NCBI RefSeq assembly: GCF_042646165.1
Contig: NZ_JBHRTC010000008.1
Reading direction: 5' to 3' (one strand)
DNA from: Microbaculum marinum
GTDB lineage: Bacteria > Pseudomonadota > Alphaproteobacteria > Rhizobiales > Tepidamorphaceae
Length of the DNA stretch: 64,000 nt
The translations under genes and the position numbers were made by a program. The first letter of the stretch is position 1; each line of letters begins with the position of its first letter. This document shows, piece by piece, positions 1 to 6,867 of the stretch. The notes beneath the pieces were generated by a model. That model saw only the letters and a program-made list of their open reading frames with translations. It searched no databases and was not told where the DNA came from.

Positions 1-140
1 AGACCTCCATCGCCCGGCTCGTCAAGGCACTCACCCGCGAGCTCGCCAGCCTCGACCGGAACATCGACGAGGCGATCGAATTCGCCGAGGGACCGGACCA
101 GCGCTATCTGGCCGTCACGGGAGCGTTGCCGGATTGGTAG
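1..140 (+). CDS. C-terminal fragment of an unidentified protein
   Basis: An open frame enters from the left edge (codons from base 3) and stops with TAG at 138-140, giving about 45 residues that end in the sequence ALPDW. The fragment is helical looking and rich in charged residues (RLVKALTRELASLD). It lies 75 bases before the MoeB-like gene on the same strand and could share its transcript. I do not recognise the family; too little of the protein is present to name a function. Confidence 0.5.
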   Translation, partial: TSIARLVKALTRELASLDRNIDEAIEFAEGPDQRYLAVTGALPDW

Positions 141-215
141 GAATTTTCAGGAACGATCGATGGAACGCTGCCCGAATCACCGCCCCGCCGCTGCAAGGAC
201 GTCGCGAGTACGCCG

Positions 216-953
216 ATGATACTGACCGACGAGGAACTCGAGCGCTACGCGCGGCACATCGTCCTGGCCGAGGTCGGCGGGCCGGGCCAGCAGGCCCTGA
301 AGCGCGCCCGCGTGCTGGTCGTCGGCGCCGGCGGCCTGGGCGCCCCGGTCCTCCAGTATCTCGCCGCCGCCGGCGTCGGTACGCTGGGAATCGTCGATGA
401 CGACGAGGTGTCGCTGTCGAACCTGCAGCGGCAGGTGATCCACGATACAGGGGCTGTCGGCCTGGCCAAGGTCGACAGCGCCATGGCCGCGATCTCGCGC
501 ATCAACCCGAACGTCGTCGTCGAGCCATACGCACTCAGATTGACCCAGGACAACGCGCCGGGACTGGTCTGCGGTTTCGATGTGGTGGCGGACGGATCGG
601 ACAATTTCGCCACGCGCTACGCAGTGGCGGATGCCTGCGCCGCCTGGCGTCGGCCACTGGTGAGTGCAGCGGTCGGCCGCTTCGACGGGTCGGTCACCAC
701 CCTGAAGCCCTATGCCGAAGAGGGCCGGCTCAAGGACAACCCGTCCTACCGCGACCTGTTTCCCGCACCGCCGCCGGACGGAACCCTGCCAACCTGCGCC
801 GAGGCCGGCATCCTGGGCGCGCTGACCGGTGTGATCGGATCGATGATGGCCCTGGAGGCGATCAAGCTGATCACCGGCATCGGCGACCCGCTGATCGGCC
901 GGCTCCTGCTGTTCGACGGACTGTCGATGCGGGTCGAGACCATCAATTACTGA
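216..953 (+). CDS. moeB: MoeB/HesA/ThiF-family adenylyltransferase
   Basis: A 245-residue E1-like enzyme that activates the C-terminus of a ubiquitin-like sulfur carrier (MoaD or ThiS) by adenylation, for molybdopterin or thiamine synthesis in the cytoplasm. The nucleotide-binding loop GAGGLG lies at residues 37-42, followed by the conserved acidic stretch VDDDEV and the NLQRQ motif near 69-73. Cys194 in PTCAEAG matches the catalytic cysteine region. The two CxxC zinc pairs of E. coli MoeB are absent: the usual YRCLFP reads YRDLFP and there is no CxxC near the end. As I recall this is common in rhizobial homologues. The substrate (MoaD or ThiS) cannot be settled from the sequence. Confidence 0.9.
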   Translation: MILTDEELERYARHIVLAEVGGPGQQALKRARVLVVGAGGLGAPVLQYLAAAGVGTLGIVDDDEVSLSNLQRQVIHDTGAVGLAKVDSAMAAISRINPNVVVEPYALRLTQDNAPGLVCGFDVVADGSDNFATRYAVADACAAWRRPLVSAAVGRFDGSVTTLKPYAEEGRLKDNPSYRDLFPAPPPDGTLPTCAEAGILGALTGVIGSMMALEAIKLITGIGDPLIGRLLLFDGLSMRVETINY

Positions 954-983
954 TCAGGCTTGCATCCCTGCGTCCACAGCAAG

Positions 984-1023
984 ACGGGCGCGCCGAATGC
1001 GACGCGCCCGTGCGCAGGTTTTT
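984..1023 (+). terminator. Possible terminator after the MoeB-like gene
   Basis: A perfect 9-base stem (ACGGGCGCG at 984-992 with CGCGCCCGT at 1003-1011) with a 10-base loop is followed, after seven bases, by TTTTT at 1019-1023. The stem sits 30 bases after the moeB stop. The gap between stem and T run makes it a weak intrinsic terminator. Confidence 0.35.
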
Positions 1024-1053
1024 CAGACGATCAGACCGGACGCGCAGCGCCGA

Positions 1054-1338
1054 TCAGCCCCGCCAACCGGGCGGGCATTCGACGACGATGCGGTTGCCGT
1101 AATTGTCATAGGCGTAGCAATAGCCGGGACGATTGGCGACCGCGCCGATGATCGAGCCTGCCGCGCCGCCTACGGCCGCGCCGACCAGCGCGCCTTCAAC
1201 CGAACCGCCGGCGATGGCGCCGACGACCGCGCCGGTGCCCGCACCGATCGCGCCACCAGCGAGCGCTCCCTGCTGCTGCTGCGTGTTGCAGGCCGTCAGG
1301 AGCGACAGCGAAACCAGTACGACGGGGATCTTCCACAT
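1054..1338 (-). CDS. Glycine-zipper lipoprotein
   Basis: A 94-residue exported lipoprotein. The start is placed at the ATG of MWKIP because AAGGAG lies ten bases upstream; an ATG nine bases earlier is too close to that site. Residues 1-17 form a short signal peptide ending in the lipobox LTAC. Next come alternating Gly/Ala segments (GALAGGAIGAGTGAVVGAIAGG and a second copy) typical of glycine-zipper membrane or oligomer-forming segments, and a short C-terminal tail with two cysteines (YCYAYDNYGN and VECPPG). It resembles the small glycine-zipper (17 kDa-antigen-like) lipoproteins of alphaproteobacteria, of unknown exact role in the envelope. Confidence 0.8.
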   Translation of the reverse strand: MWKIPVVLVSLSLLTACNTQQQQGALAGGAIGAGTGAVVGAIAGGSVEGALVGAAVGGAAGSIIGAVANRPGYCYAYDNYGNRIVVECPPGWRG

Positions 1339-1486
1339 AATCTGCATTCTCCTTGATGCGTTCGCGCGAACAGTGCCGGGCAATCCATTACAAACGAAAC
1401 ATATCGGGTTTGGTTCCCGAAAGTGTCCTTATCGGGGCATATCGCGCGCGGATTCGCAACGTCCGGCTCGTCGCGAACACGACGGG

Positions 1487-1789
1487 TCAACCCGAAAGCC
1501 AGCGTACGACTTTCAGGTTGTAGTCCCGGATCCAGCCGGGAATGAGGAGCGCGTCAATCAACCACCAGACCGCCCACAGGGCGACGAACACCCAACCGAT
1601 CAGGATCGGAGTCGTCAGCCAGCCGATGCCGTGCAGGAGAAGCTGGAGCAGGCCCGACACCACCCGGTCGGAGTACATGCGGTGGGCACCAAGGAATCCC
1701 AGGAAGAACCAGAGGACGTAAGCGAGCAACGTGGACTTCGCCCGGGCGTCGTATTCCATGATGCGCTGAGAATGGGACGTATCCGACAT
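1487..1789 (-). CDS. TM2-domain membrane protein
   Basis: A 100-residue inner-membrane protein. Residues about 18-42 (LLAYVLWFFLGFLGAHRMY) and 46-90 carry the TM2 domain pattern: two hydrophobic helices joined by a short turn with the GxxGxHRxY motif, then WWLIDALLIP and a charged tail. GGAGCC precedes the ATG at a good distance. TM2 proteins are small and of unknown function, often with a C-terminal tail in the cytoplasm. The gene stands alone, between the glycine-zipper lipoprotein and the TetR gene, all on the minus strand. Confidence 0.85.
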   Translation of the reverse strand: MSDTSHSQRIMEYDARAKSTLLAYVLWFFLGFLGAHRMYSDRVVSGLLQLLLHGIGWLTTPILIGWVFVALWAVWWLIDALLIPGWIRDYNLKVVRWLSG

Positions 1790-1916
1790 GCTGGCTCCGC
1801 TTCGGGGTTCTCCGGGTCCGACAGCGGACCCGGCTCGTCACGCATATGAGCGCACCGAGCGGCTTTGGCAAGGATCGCCGAGATCGGCAAGGACGCCCGA
1901 GGTCCCCGGCTCCCGC

Positions 1917-2552
1917 TCATTTGCCGGCGCGCGCCTGACCGGTGGCGAGGATCATGTCGACCGCGGATTGCGCAAAGGCATAGAGGGTGTCCCGGCTCTC
2001 GCCGATGCGCGAACGGACCGAGAGGAAGTGGACGATCGAGGATGCAATTCCCGCCAGCGTCGCACAGTCGGTGCCGCCCGGCAGTTCTCCGGTCCTCACC
2101 GCATCCCGGAAGCGTTTCTCGAACAGGCCGTCGAACGCCTCGAAGGCCCCTGCCGCAATCCTCCGGGCATCCGCGTCGTCCTGCGCCTCCGCGACACCGA
2201 TGGAGACGATGAAGCAGCCGCGCGGCTGGCCGTCCTCGGGGAAATAGATGTCGAGCACGTACCGATAAATTCGCATCAGCGTTTCCCGCAAAGGCGCCTC
2301 TTCGGCGACGATGCGGGTCAACTCGGCGCCGACGTCACGCCGGTAGTGCGCCATCGCCGCATGATAGAGCGCGCGCTTGTCGCCGAAGGCACCGTACAGG
2401 CTTGGCCTGTTCATCCTCGTCGCCGCGCTGAGATCGTCCAGCGAGGTGGCGGCAAATCCTCTTGACCAGAACAGGTCGCGCGCCTCCCGCAGAGCCCGGT
2501 CAGGATCGTAGGTGCGCGGCCTTCCACGTCTGGCGGATCTTTTTTGTACCAT
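1917..2552 (-). CDS. TetR/AcrR-family transcriptional regulator
   Basis: A 211-residue repressor-type protein. The N-terminal 60 residues carry the TetR helix-turn-helix (ALREARDLFWSRGFAATSLD, then AATRMNRPSLYGAFGDK). The rest is the variable all-helical ligand domain with a single cysteine in GCFIVS. It is divergent from a glutathione S-transferase gene, and a 10-base inverted repeat lies over its own start codon and in front of the transferase gene, so it probably represses itself and the transferase in response to an electrophile or other small molecule. The ligand is inferred, not shown. Confidence 0.9.
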   Translation of the reverse strand: MVQKRSARRGRPRTYDPDRALREARDLFWSRGFAATSLDDLSAATRMNRPSLYGAFGDKRALYHAAMAHYRRDVGAELTRIVAEEAPLRETLMRIYRYVLDIYFPEDGQPRGCFIVSIGVAEAQDDADARRIAAGAFEAFDGLFEKRFRDAVRTGELPGGTDCATLAGIASSIVHFLSVRSRIGESRDTLYAFAQSAVDMILATGQARAGK

Positions 2553-2603
2553 TTCGCATATAATCCTTGCCTCAAGCTAATTTCGTGCGATACGGTACAA
2601 AAA
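2541..2603. promoter_or_regulatory. Paired operator half-sites between tetR and the GST gene
   Basis: TTTTTGTACC at 2541-2550 is repeated as its exact reverse complement GGTACAAAAA at 2594-2603. With the flanking TGCGA included, each arm is 18 bases long with three mismatches between arms. The left arm overlaps the tetR start codon and the right arm lies 20 bases before the GST start. A TATAAT box on the plus strand at 2559-2564 lies between them, without a clear -35. The arms are 53 bases apart, about five helical turns, so two regulator molecules would sit on one face of the DNA. Autoregulation by the adjacent TetR protein is inferred. Confidence 0.55.
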
Positions 2604-2623
2604 TCAACCGACGGAGGTGACGG

Positions 2624-3259
2624 ATGGAACTCTATTTCGCGCCGATGGCCTGCTCCCTTGCCACGCGAATCGCGCTCTACGAAACGGGACAGACGGCAAC
2701 CTTCGTTTGCGTCGACCGGATGGAGGGCAAGCTCGAGGACGGTTCCGATTACCATCGCGTCAACCCGATGGGACAGGTGCCCGCGCTGCGGACCGACTCC
2801 GGCGAGCTTCTGACCGAAACCAGCGCCATACTGCAATATGTCGCCGATCTCGATCCCGAAGGGCGCCTGGCCGCAAGATCGGGACCTGCGCGCTACCGGC
2901 TGCAGCGATGGCTCAACTTCATCACGTCGGAACTGCACAAGGCGCTGTTCTACCCGCAGTTCTCGCCGGCCAGCAACGACGGCGCGAAGGCCTTCGCCCG
3001 CGATCTTCTGGAAAAGCGGTTCGACTATCTCGAGCGCCATCTGACCGGTCGCGAGTTCCTGCTCGACCGCTTCACCGTGGCCGACGCCTATCTTGCGACG
3101 GTGCTCGGATGGACGCGGCCGGTGGGAATAGACCTGGGGCGATGGCCCGCGCTGAAGGACTATTTCGACCGCATGCGGGCCCGACCGGCCGTGGCGACGG
3201 CGGTCGCCGAGGAATACGCGCTCTACGAAGCCCATGAGGCCCGCAAGGGCGCGGCCTGA
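2624..3259 (+). CDS. gstA: Beta-class glutathione S-transferase
   Basis: A 211-residue soluble enzyme that conjugates glutathione to electrophiles or reduces mixed disulfides. The thioredoxin-like N-terminal domain has the beta-class cysteine Cys10 in PMACSLA, the cis-proline stretch NPMGQVPAL near 47-55 and the glutathione-binding TETSAILQY near 65-73. The C-terminal helical domain shows the FTVADAYL motif near 152-159. It is close in pattern to E. coli GstA over its whole length. GGAGGT lies five bases before the ATG. Its divergent TetR neighbour is the likely repressor. Confidence 0.93.
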   Translation: MELYFAPMACSLATRIALYETGQTATFVCVDRMEGKLEDGSDYHRVNPMGQVPALRTDSGELLTETSAILQYVADLDPEGRLAARSGPARYRLQRWLNFITSELHKALFYPQFSPASNDGAKAFARDLLEKRFDYLERHLTGREFLLDRFTVADAYLATVLGWTRPVGIDLGRWPALKDYFDRMRARPAVATAVAEEYALYEAHEARKGAA

Positions 3260-3288
3260 CCGGCGGGCGGACATTTGCCGGTGAGGCG

Positions 3289-3673
3289 TCAGTCCGGCAG
3301 GTGGCAGACCGCCTCTATGCGATTGCCGTCGGGATCCGCCAGGAACGCGGCGTAGTAGGCCGGGTGATAATGGGCCCTGAGTCGGGGCGCCCTCGTCCCG
3401 TCCGCCGGCGGCAAGTCCGGCGGCATAAAAGGCGTCCACGGCGCCCCGGCTCGCTGCCTTGAAGGCCCAGTGCCGGCCCTGCACGCGACGTGCCTCCCCG
3501 ACGCGGATCGACAGGTAGGTCAGATCCGGACGGTCCTGCGAGGCGCGATCCCCATATCCTATCCGGTTCGGCTCCCGCGCCACCTTCGCCACGCCGAGCG
3601 CGGCGAATACGGCATCGTAGAACGCCTCCGCCCGGTCGATGTTGGAGACTGTGATGGAGACGTGATCGAGCAC
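3289..3673 (-). pseudogene. VOC-family (glyoxalase-like) protein, frameshifted
   Basis: A glyoxalase/bleomycin-resistance fold protein of about 128 residues, starting GTG (MLDHVSITVSNIDRAEAFYD). The frame is intact to about base 3388, where the protein reads DEGAP. The matching C-terminal half (RLRAHYHPAYYAAFLADPDG, then NRIEAVCHLPD and stop at 3289-3291) continues in another frame. Removing one base from the GGGG run at 3384-3387 (CCCC on the coding strand) restores the whole family-typical protein. The total of 385 bases equals 3 x 128 + 1. Either a recent inactivation or a homopolymer sequencing error; the rest shows no decay, which favours an error or a very recent event. Confidence 0.75.
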
Positions 3674-3687
3674 GCTCCGTCCTGTCC

Positions 3688-4674
3688 CTACAGCATCGAC
3701 GGCAGCACGCGGTCCGGCGGGCGGTGGCCGTCGGCGAAGGTCTTGATGTTGATGATGACCTTTTCGCCCATGTCGACCCGGCCCTCGATTGTCGCCGAGC
3801 CCATGTGCGGCAACAGCAGCACCTTGTCGGACCTGACCAGCTTCGGATTGACGGACGGCTCGTGTTCGAACACGTCGAGGCCCGCGCCGGCCAGCTCGCC
3901 TGCTTCCAGCATCCGGGCGAGCGCGTTCTCGTCGATCACCTCGCCGCGCGCGGTATTGACGATGTAGGCTTCCGGGCGCAGCAGCTTCAGGCGCCGGGCC
4001 GACAGCAGGTGATAGGTTCCAGGCGTGTGCGGGCAATGGACCGAGATGACGTCCATGCGGGCGAGCATCTGGTCGAGGCTGTCCCAGTAGGTCGCTTCCA
4101 GCTGCTCCTCGACCGACGCCGGCACCCGGCGGCGGTTGTGATAGTGGATCTGCATGCCGAACGCGCTGGCGCGGCGCGCCACCGCCTGGCCGATGCGGCC
4201 CATGCCTATGATGCCGAGGCGCTTGCCGTTGATGCGATGGCCGAGCATCCAGGTCGGCGTCCAGCCGGACCAGTCGCCGGATTCCATGATGTGGATGCCT
4301 TCCGACAGCCGGCGCGGAACCGCCAGGATCAGCGCCATCGTCATGTCGGCGGTGTCTTCGGTCAGCACGCCCGGCGTGTTGGTGACGGCGATGCCGCGGG
4401 TGGTGGCCGTCTCGACGTCGATGTTGTCGACGCCGTTGCCGTAGTTGGCGATCAGCTTCAGGCGAGGCCCGGCCTGGCTGAGTACGGCCGCGTCGATCCG
4501 GTCGGTGACTGTGGGGACCAGCACGTCGGCGGCGCGGACCGCTTCGACCAGCTCCGCCTGGGTCATGGCGCGGTCGTCGAGATTGAGGCGCGTATCGAAC
4601 AGCTCCCGCATCCGCGTCTCGACGACGTCAGGCAGTTTCCGCGTGACGATGACGAGCGGTCGCGTCTTGGGCAT
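3688..4674 (-). CDS. gyaR: D-isomer-specific 2-hydroxyacid dehydrogenase (glyoxylate/hydroxypyruvate reductase type)
   Basis: A 328-residue NAD(P)H-dependent reductase of glyoxylate, hydroxypyruvate or a related 2-keto acid. The start is the ATG of MPKTRPLVIVTRKLP, preceded by GGAGAAGG. The Rossmann domain has GxGxxG as GMGRIG near 155-160. The catalytic set is visible: Arg in NTARGEVID near 243, Glu in VFEHEPSVNP near 272 and His in LLPHMGSAT near 290. The N-terminal part shows LIANYGNGVDNIDV. It fits the GyaR branch of rhizobia. The next gene downstream is the frameshifted VOC gene, 14 bases away, probably cotranscribed. Confidence 0.88.
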   Translation of the reverse strand: MPKTRPLVIVTRKLPDVVETRMRELFDTRLNLDDRAMTQAELVEAVRAADVLVPTVTDRIDAAVLSQAGPRLKLIANYGNGVDNIDVETATTRGIAVTNTPGVLTEDTADMTMALILAVPRRLSEGIHIMESGDWSGWTPTWMLGHRINGKRLGIIGMGRIGQAVARRASAFGMQIHYHNRRRVPASVEEQLEATYWDSLDQMLARMDVISVHCPHTPGTYHLLSARRLKLLRPEAYIVNTARGEVIDENALARMLEAGELAGAGLDVFEHEPSVNPKLVRSDKVLLLPHMGSATIEGRVDMGEKVIINIKTFADGHRPPDRVLPSML

Positions 4675-4845
4675 CGGCGGCCTTCTCCATGATTTGCATC
4701 CAGCGAGTCGGCGCGCCGCGATTCGGCCCCCGTTCACCCGTCATTTACCATAAGGTGATAGGGGTTCCAGCAGCAGCAGGCCGCGTTGCGGCATTCTCTA
4801 GCAGACGGCCCGGCAAACACAAAGCGGATCGCTGCGATGGGGCGG

Positions 4846-4880
4846 CGCGCGACAGGGCCCCGCGCGACAGGGCCGACAGG
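4846..4880. repeat. Short tandem repeat upstream of the SH3-protein gene
   Basis: A 15-base unit CGCGCGACAGGGCCC at 4846-4860 is repeated at 4861-4874 with a different last base, and followed by a partial third copy (GACAGGGACC). It lies in the 300-base gap between the hydroxyacid dehydrogenase and the SH3 protein, where no convincing gene is seen. No function is apparent. Confidence 0.5.
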
Positions 4881-4974
4881 GACCGGTCGATGCGGAAATC
4901 CAGGCGGGTCCCGGTCGTACCGATCGGCGATGAATCGGTGTCGGCAAGAAGGCCGGAATGGCGTCGGGATTGAA

Positions 4975-5526
4975 ATGACCGGAACTTCGCTGAGCAGACG
5001 TTTCATCCTGACGGCCGTCGCCGCGCTCGTCGCAGCCGCGGTGCCGCCGTGGGCGGACAATGCCGCCGGCCAGTCCGCGCCGGCCGTCAGGACAGGCCCC
5101 AGCGGCCTGCCGCTGCCGCGCTTCGTCAGCCTGAAGTCGGACCGGATCAACGTGCGCGCCGGCCCCGGCGAGGATCACCGGGTCAGCTGGATCTTTGCGA
5201 AGGCCGGGTTGCCGGTGGAGATCATCGCGGAGTACGACAACTGGCGCCGCATCCGAGACAGCGAAGGGGCGGAAGGCTGGGTCTTCCATTCGCTCCTGTC
5301 GGGTCGCCGCACCGCGCTCGTGGCACCCTGGTCGGAGGAAAAGACGCTGGACATGTTCCGCAATCCCGACAGGGACGAGCGGGTCGCCGCCCGGCTCGAG
5401 CCCGGCGTTCTGGTCAACCTGGAGAAATGCGACGGCTCATGGTGCCGCGTCACCGTCAGCGACGTGAACGGCTGGATGCCGCAGGACCAGCTCTGGGGCG
5501 TCTATCCGAAGGAAATCGTCAACTGA
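4975..5526 (+). CDS. Exported bacterial SH3-domain protein
   Basis: A 183-residue periplasmic protein. From the ATG at 4975, residues 1-33 form a signal peptide with twin arginines (SLSRRFILTAVAALV), so export by Tat is possible; an upstream ATG at 4930 in the same frame would bury this signal. Residues about 45-105 form one SH3-type domain (SDRINVRAGPGEDHRVSWIF, then WRRIRDSEGAEGWVFHSLL). Residues about 115-178 form a second (VAARLEPGVLVNLEKC, GWMPQDQLWGVYP). Such SH3b pairs bind peptidoglycan or other wall components. No enzyme domain is present. The gene is convergent with irr, 37 bases away. Confidence 0.82.
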   Translation: MTGTSLSRRFILTAVAALVAAAVPPWADNAAGQSAPAVRTGPSGLPLPRFVSLKSDRINVRAGPGEDHRVSWIFAKAGLPVEIIAEYDNWRRIRDSEGAEGWVFHSLLSGRRTALVAPWSEEKTLDMFRNPDRDERVAARLEPGVLVNLEKCDGSWCRVTVSDVNGWMPQDQLWGVYPKEIVN

Positions 5527-5563
5527 CGCGGCCCGCCTCGTCGGGCAGGGCCACCTGGTGCGC

Positions 5564-6022
5564 TCAGCGGTGCCGCGACCGCCGCACCCGCACGACCACG
5601 TCGATATGGGTGATGTCCATGCCTTCCGGTGCGCGCGGCAGCCCGCCGACGGTGATGCTGCCGCCTTCGATGTCGATCAGACGGTTCTCGTCCTCGACGT
5701 AGAAATGATGGTGGTCGCTGGTATTGGTATCGAAATACGACTTCGCCCCGTCGACTGCGACTTCGCGCAACAGGCCGGCATGGGTGAACTGATGCAGGGT
5801 GTTGTAGACGGTGGCCAGGGACACCGGCACCGAGGCCCGGATCGCCTGCTCGTGCAGCATCTCGGCGGTCACATGGCGGTCCTCGCCGTCGAACAGCAGC
5901 GCGCCAAGCGACAGGCGCTGGCGGGTCGGGCGCAGTCCGGCGGCGCGCAGCCGCCCGGCGACGTCGGGCCGATGGCCGCGCGACCCGATTCCGATTTCGC
6001 GGTCAGACCTGTAGTCCGTCAT
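5564..6022 (-). CDS. irr: Iron response regulator Irr (Fur superfamily)
   Basis: A 152-residue DNA-binding regulator that in rhizobia represses haem and iron-consuming pathways under iron limitation and is destabilised by haem. The winged helix covers residues about 24-90 (LRAAGLRPTRQRLSLGALLF, VSLATVYNTLHQFTHAGLL). The haem/metal site His104-His106 (SDHHHFYVE) is intact. The protein has no cysteine at all, so the Cys-Pro haem regulatory motif of Bradyrhizobium Irr is absent, as also reported for Rhizobium Irr. The start follows a short leader from a good promoter. It is divergent from fabA, the usual rhizobial arrangement. Confidence 0.95.
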   Translation of the reverse strand: MTDYRSDREIGIGSRGHRPDVAGRLRAAGLRPTRQRLSLGALLFDGEDRHVTAEMLHEQAIRASVPVSLATVYNTLHQFTHAGLLREVAVDGAKSYFDTNTSDHHHFYVEDENRLIDIEGGSITVGGLPRAPEGMDITHIDVVVRVRRSRHR

Positions 6023-6056
6023 CAAGGCAATCCGGCAAATCGTTGCATACGGAACA

Positions 6057-6085
6057 AATATACGGCGTGGACGGTCCTTCGGCAA
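6057..6085 (-). promoter_or_regulatory. Predicted sigma-70-type promoter of irr
   Basis: On the minus strand TTGCCG (6080-6085) and TATATT (6057-6062) are separated by exactly 17 bases. They match the -35 and -10 consensus at 4 of 6 and 5 of 6 positions. A start of transcription near 6050 would leave a leader of about 28 bases before the irr ATG. No clear Irr or RirA palindrome was seen in the irr-fabA gap (6023-6273), which also must hold the fabA promoter. Confidence 0.55.
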
Positions 6086-6273
6086 GCGCCGCCTGCCGTC
6101 CCCGAGGGCCGCGCGCCAACGGTTCCGGACGCCGGATTGAGCGGCCCGGCGGTCTTTCGAGGCCCGGAAAGCTATGATAGTTAAGCCGCGGGCCGCCCGG
6201 GAGACCGACCCGTGCAGCGGCCGGCATTTCTCATCACAACAAACTCGGTCTCAGGTCACGACGAGCGAGGCGA

Positions 6274-6801
6274 ATGTCCGAACGCCAGTCCAGTTTCGAA
6301 TATGACGACCTTCTCGCCTGCGGGCGCGGCGAGCTGTTTGGCCCCGGGAACGCGCAGCTGCCGCTGCCGCCGATGCTGATGTTCGATCGCATCTCCGCGA
6401 TCTCCGAGGACGGCGGCGAGCACGGCAAGGGCGAGGTCCGTGCGCAACTCGAAATCCGGCCGGACCTGTGGTTCTTTCCCTGCCACTTCAAGGGCGACCC
6501 GGTGATGCCGGGCGCGCTCGGCCTGGATGCCCTGTGGCAGATGGTCGGCTTCTTTCTCGGCTGGCTCGGCGCGCCTGGGCGCGGTCGGGCCCTGTCTGTC
6601 GGCGAGGTCAAGTTCTCCGGCATGGTGGTACCGACCGCGAAGGTCGTCGAGTTCGGTGTCGACCTCAAGCGGGTGATCCGCCGCAAGCTGACCCTCGGCA
6701 TCGCCGACGGCTGGGTGAAGGCGGACGGCGAACTTGTCTTCAAGGCACTCGACATCAGGGTCGGGCTGTTCACTCCCGAATCGGAGGCCGCGTCGTCTTG
6801 A
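6274..6801 (+). CDS. fabA: 3-hydroxydecanoyl-ACP dehydratase/isomerase FabA
   Basis: A 175-residue cytoplasmic enzyme that dehydrates 3-hydroxydecanoyl-ACP and isomerises trans-2 to cis-3-decenoyl-ACP, the entry to anaerobic unsaturated fatty acid synthesis. The hot-dog fold catalytic pair is visible: His71 in FFPCHFKGDPVMPG and Asp85 in GLDALWQ. The length matches the family. It is the first gene of fabA-fabB-fabI; the 66-base gap to fabB suggests one transcript. It makes cis-3-decenoyl-ACP for FabB. Confidence 0.97.
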   Translation: MSERQSSFEYDDLLACGRGELFGPGNAQLPLPPMLMFDRISAISEDGGEHGKGEVRAQLEIRPDLWFFPCHFKGDPVMPGALGLDALWQMVGFFLGWLGAPGRGRALSVGEVKFSGMVVPTAKVVEFGVDLKRVIRRKLTLGIADGWVKADGELVFKALDIRVGLFTPESEAASS

Positions 6802-6867
6802 CGGAGCCGGCACGGTGCTTACTTGCGAGCCTGAACGGATCCGCGACGGACTTCTAGCGAGGCAGCC

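Noticed and set aside
3694..4036. The upstream extension of the VOC reading frame into the hydroxyacid dehydrogenase gene
   Set aside because: It overlaps a certain gene and reads as Arg/Pro-rich shadow; the VOC protein starts at the GTG at 3673.
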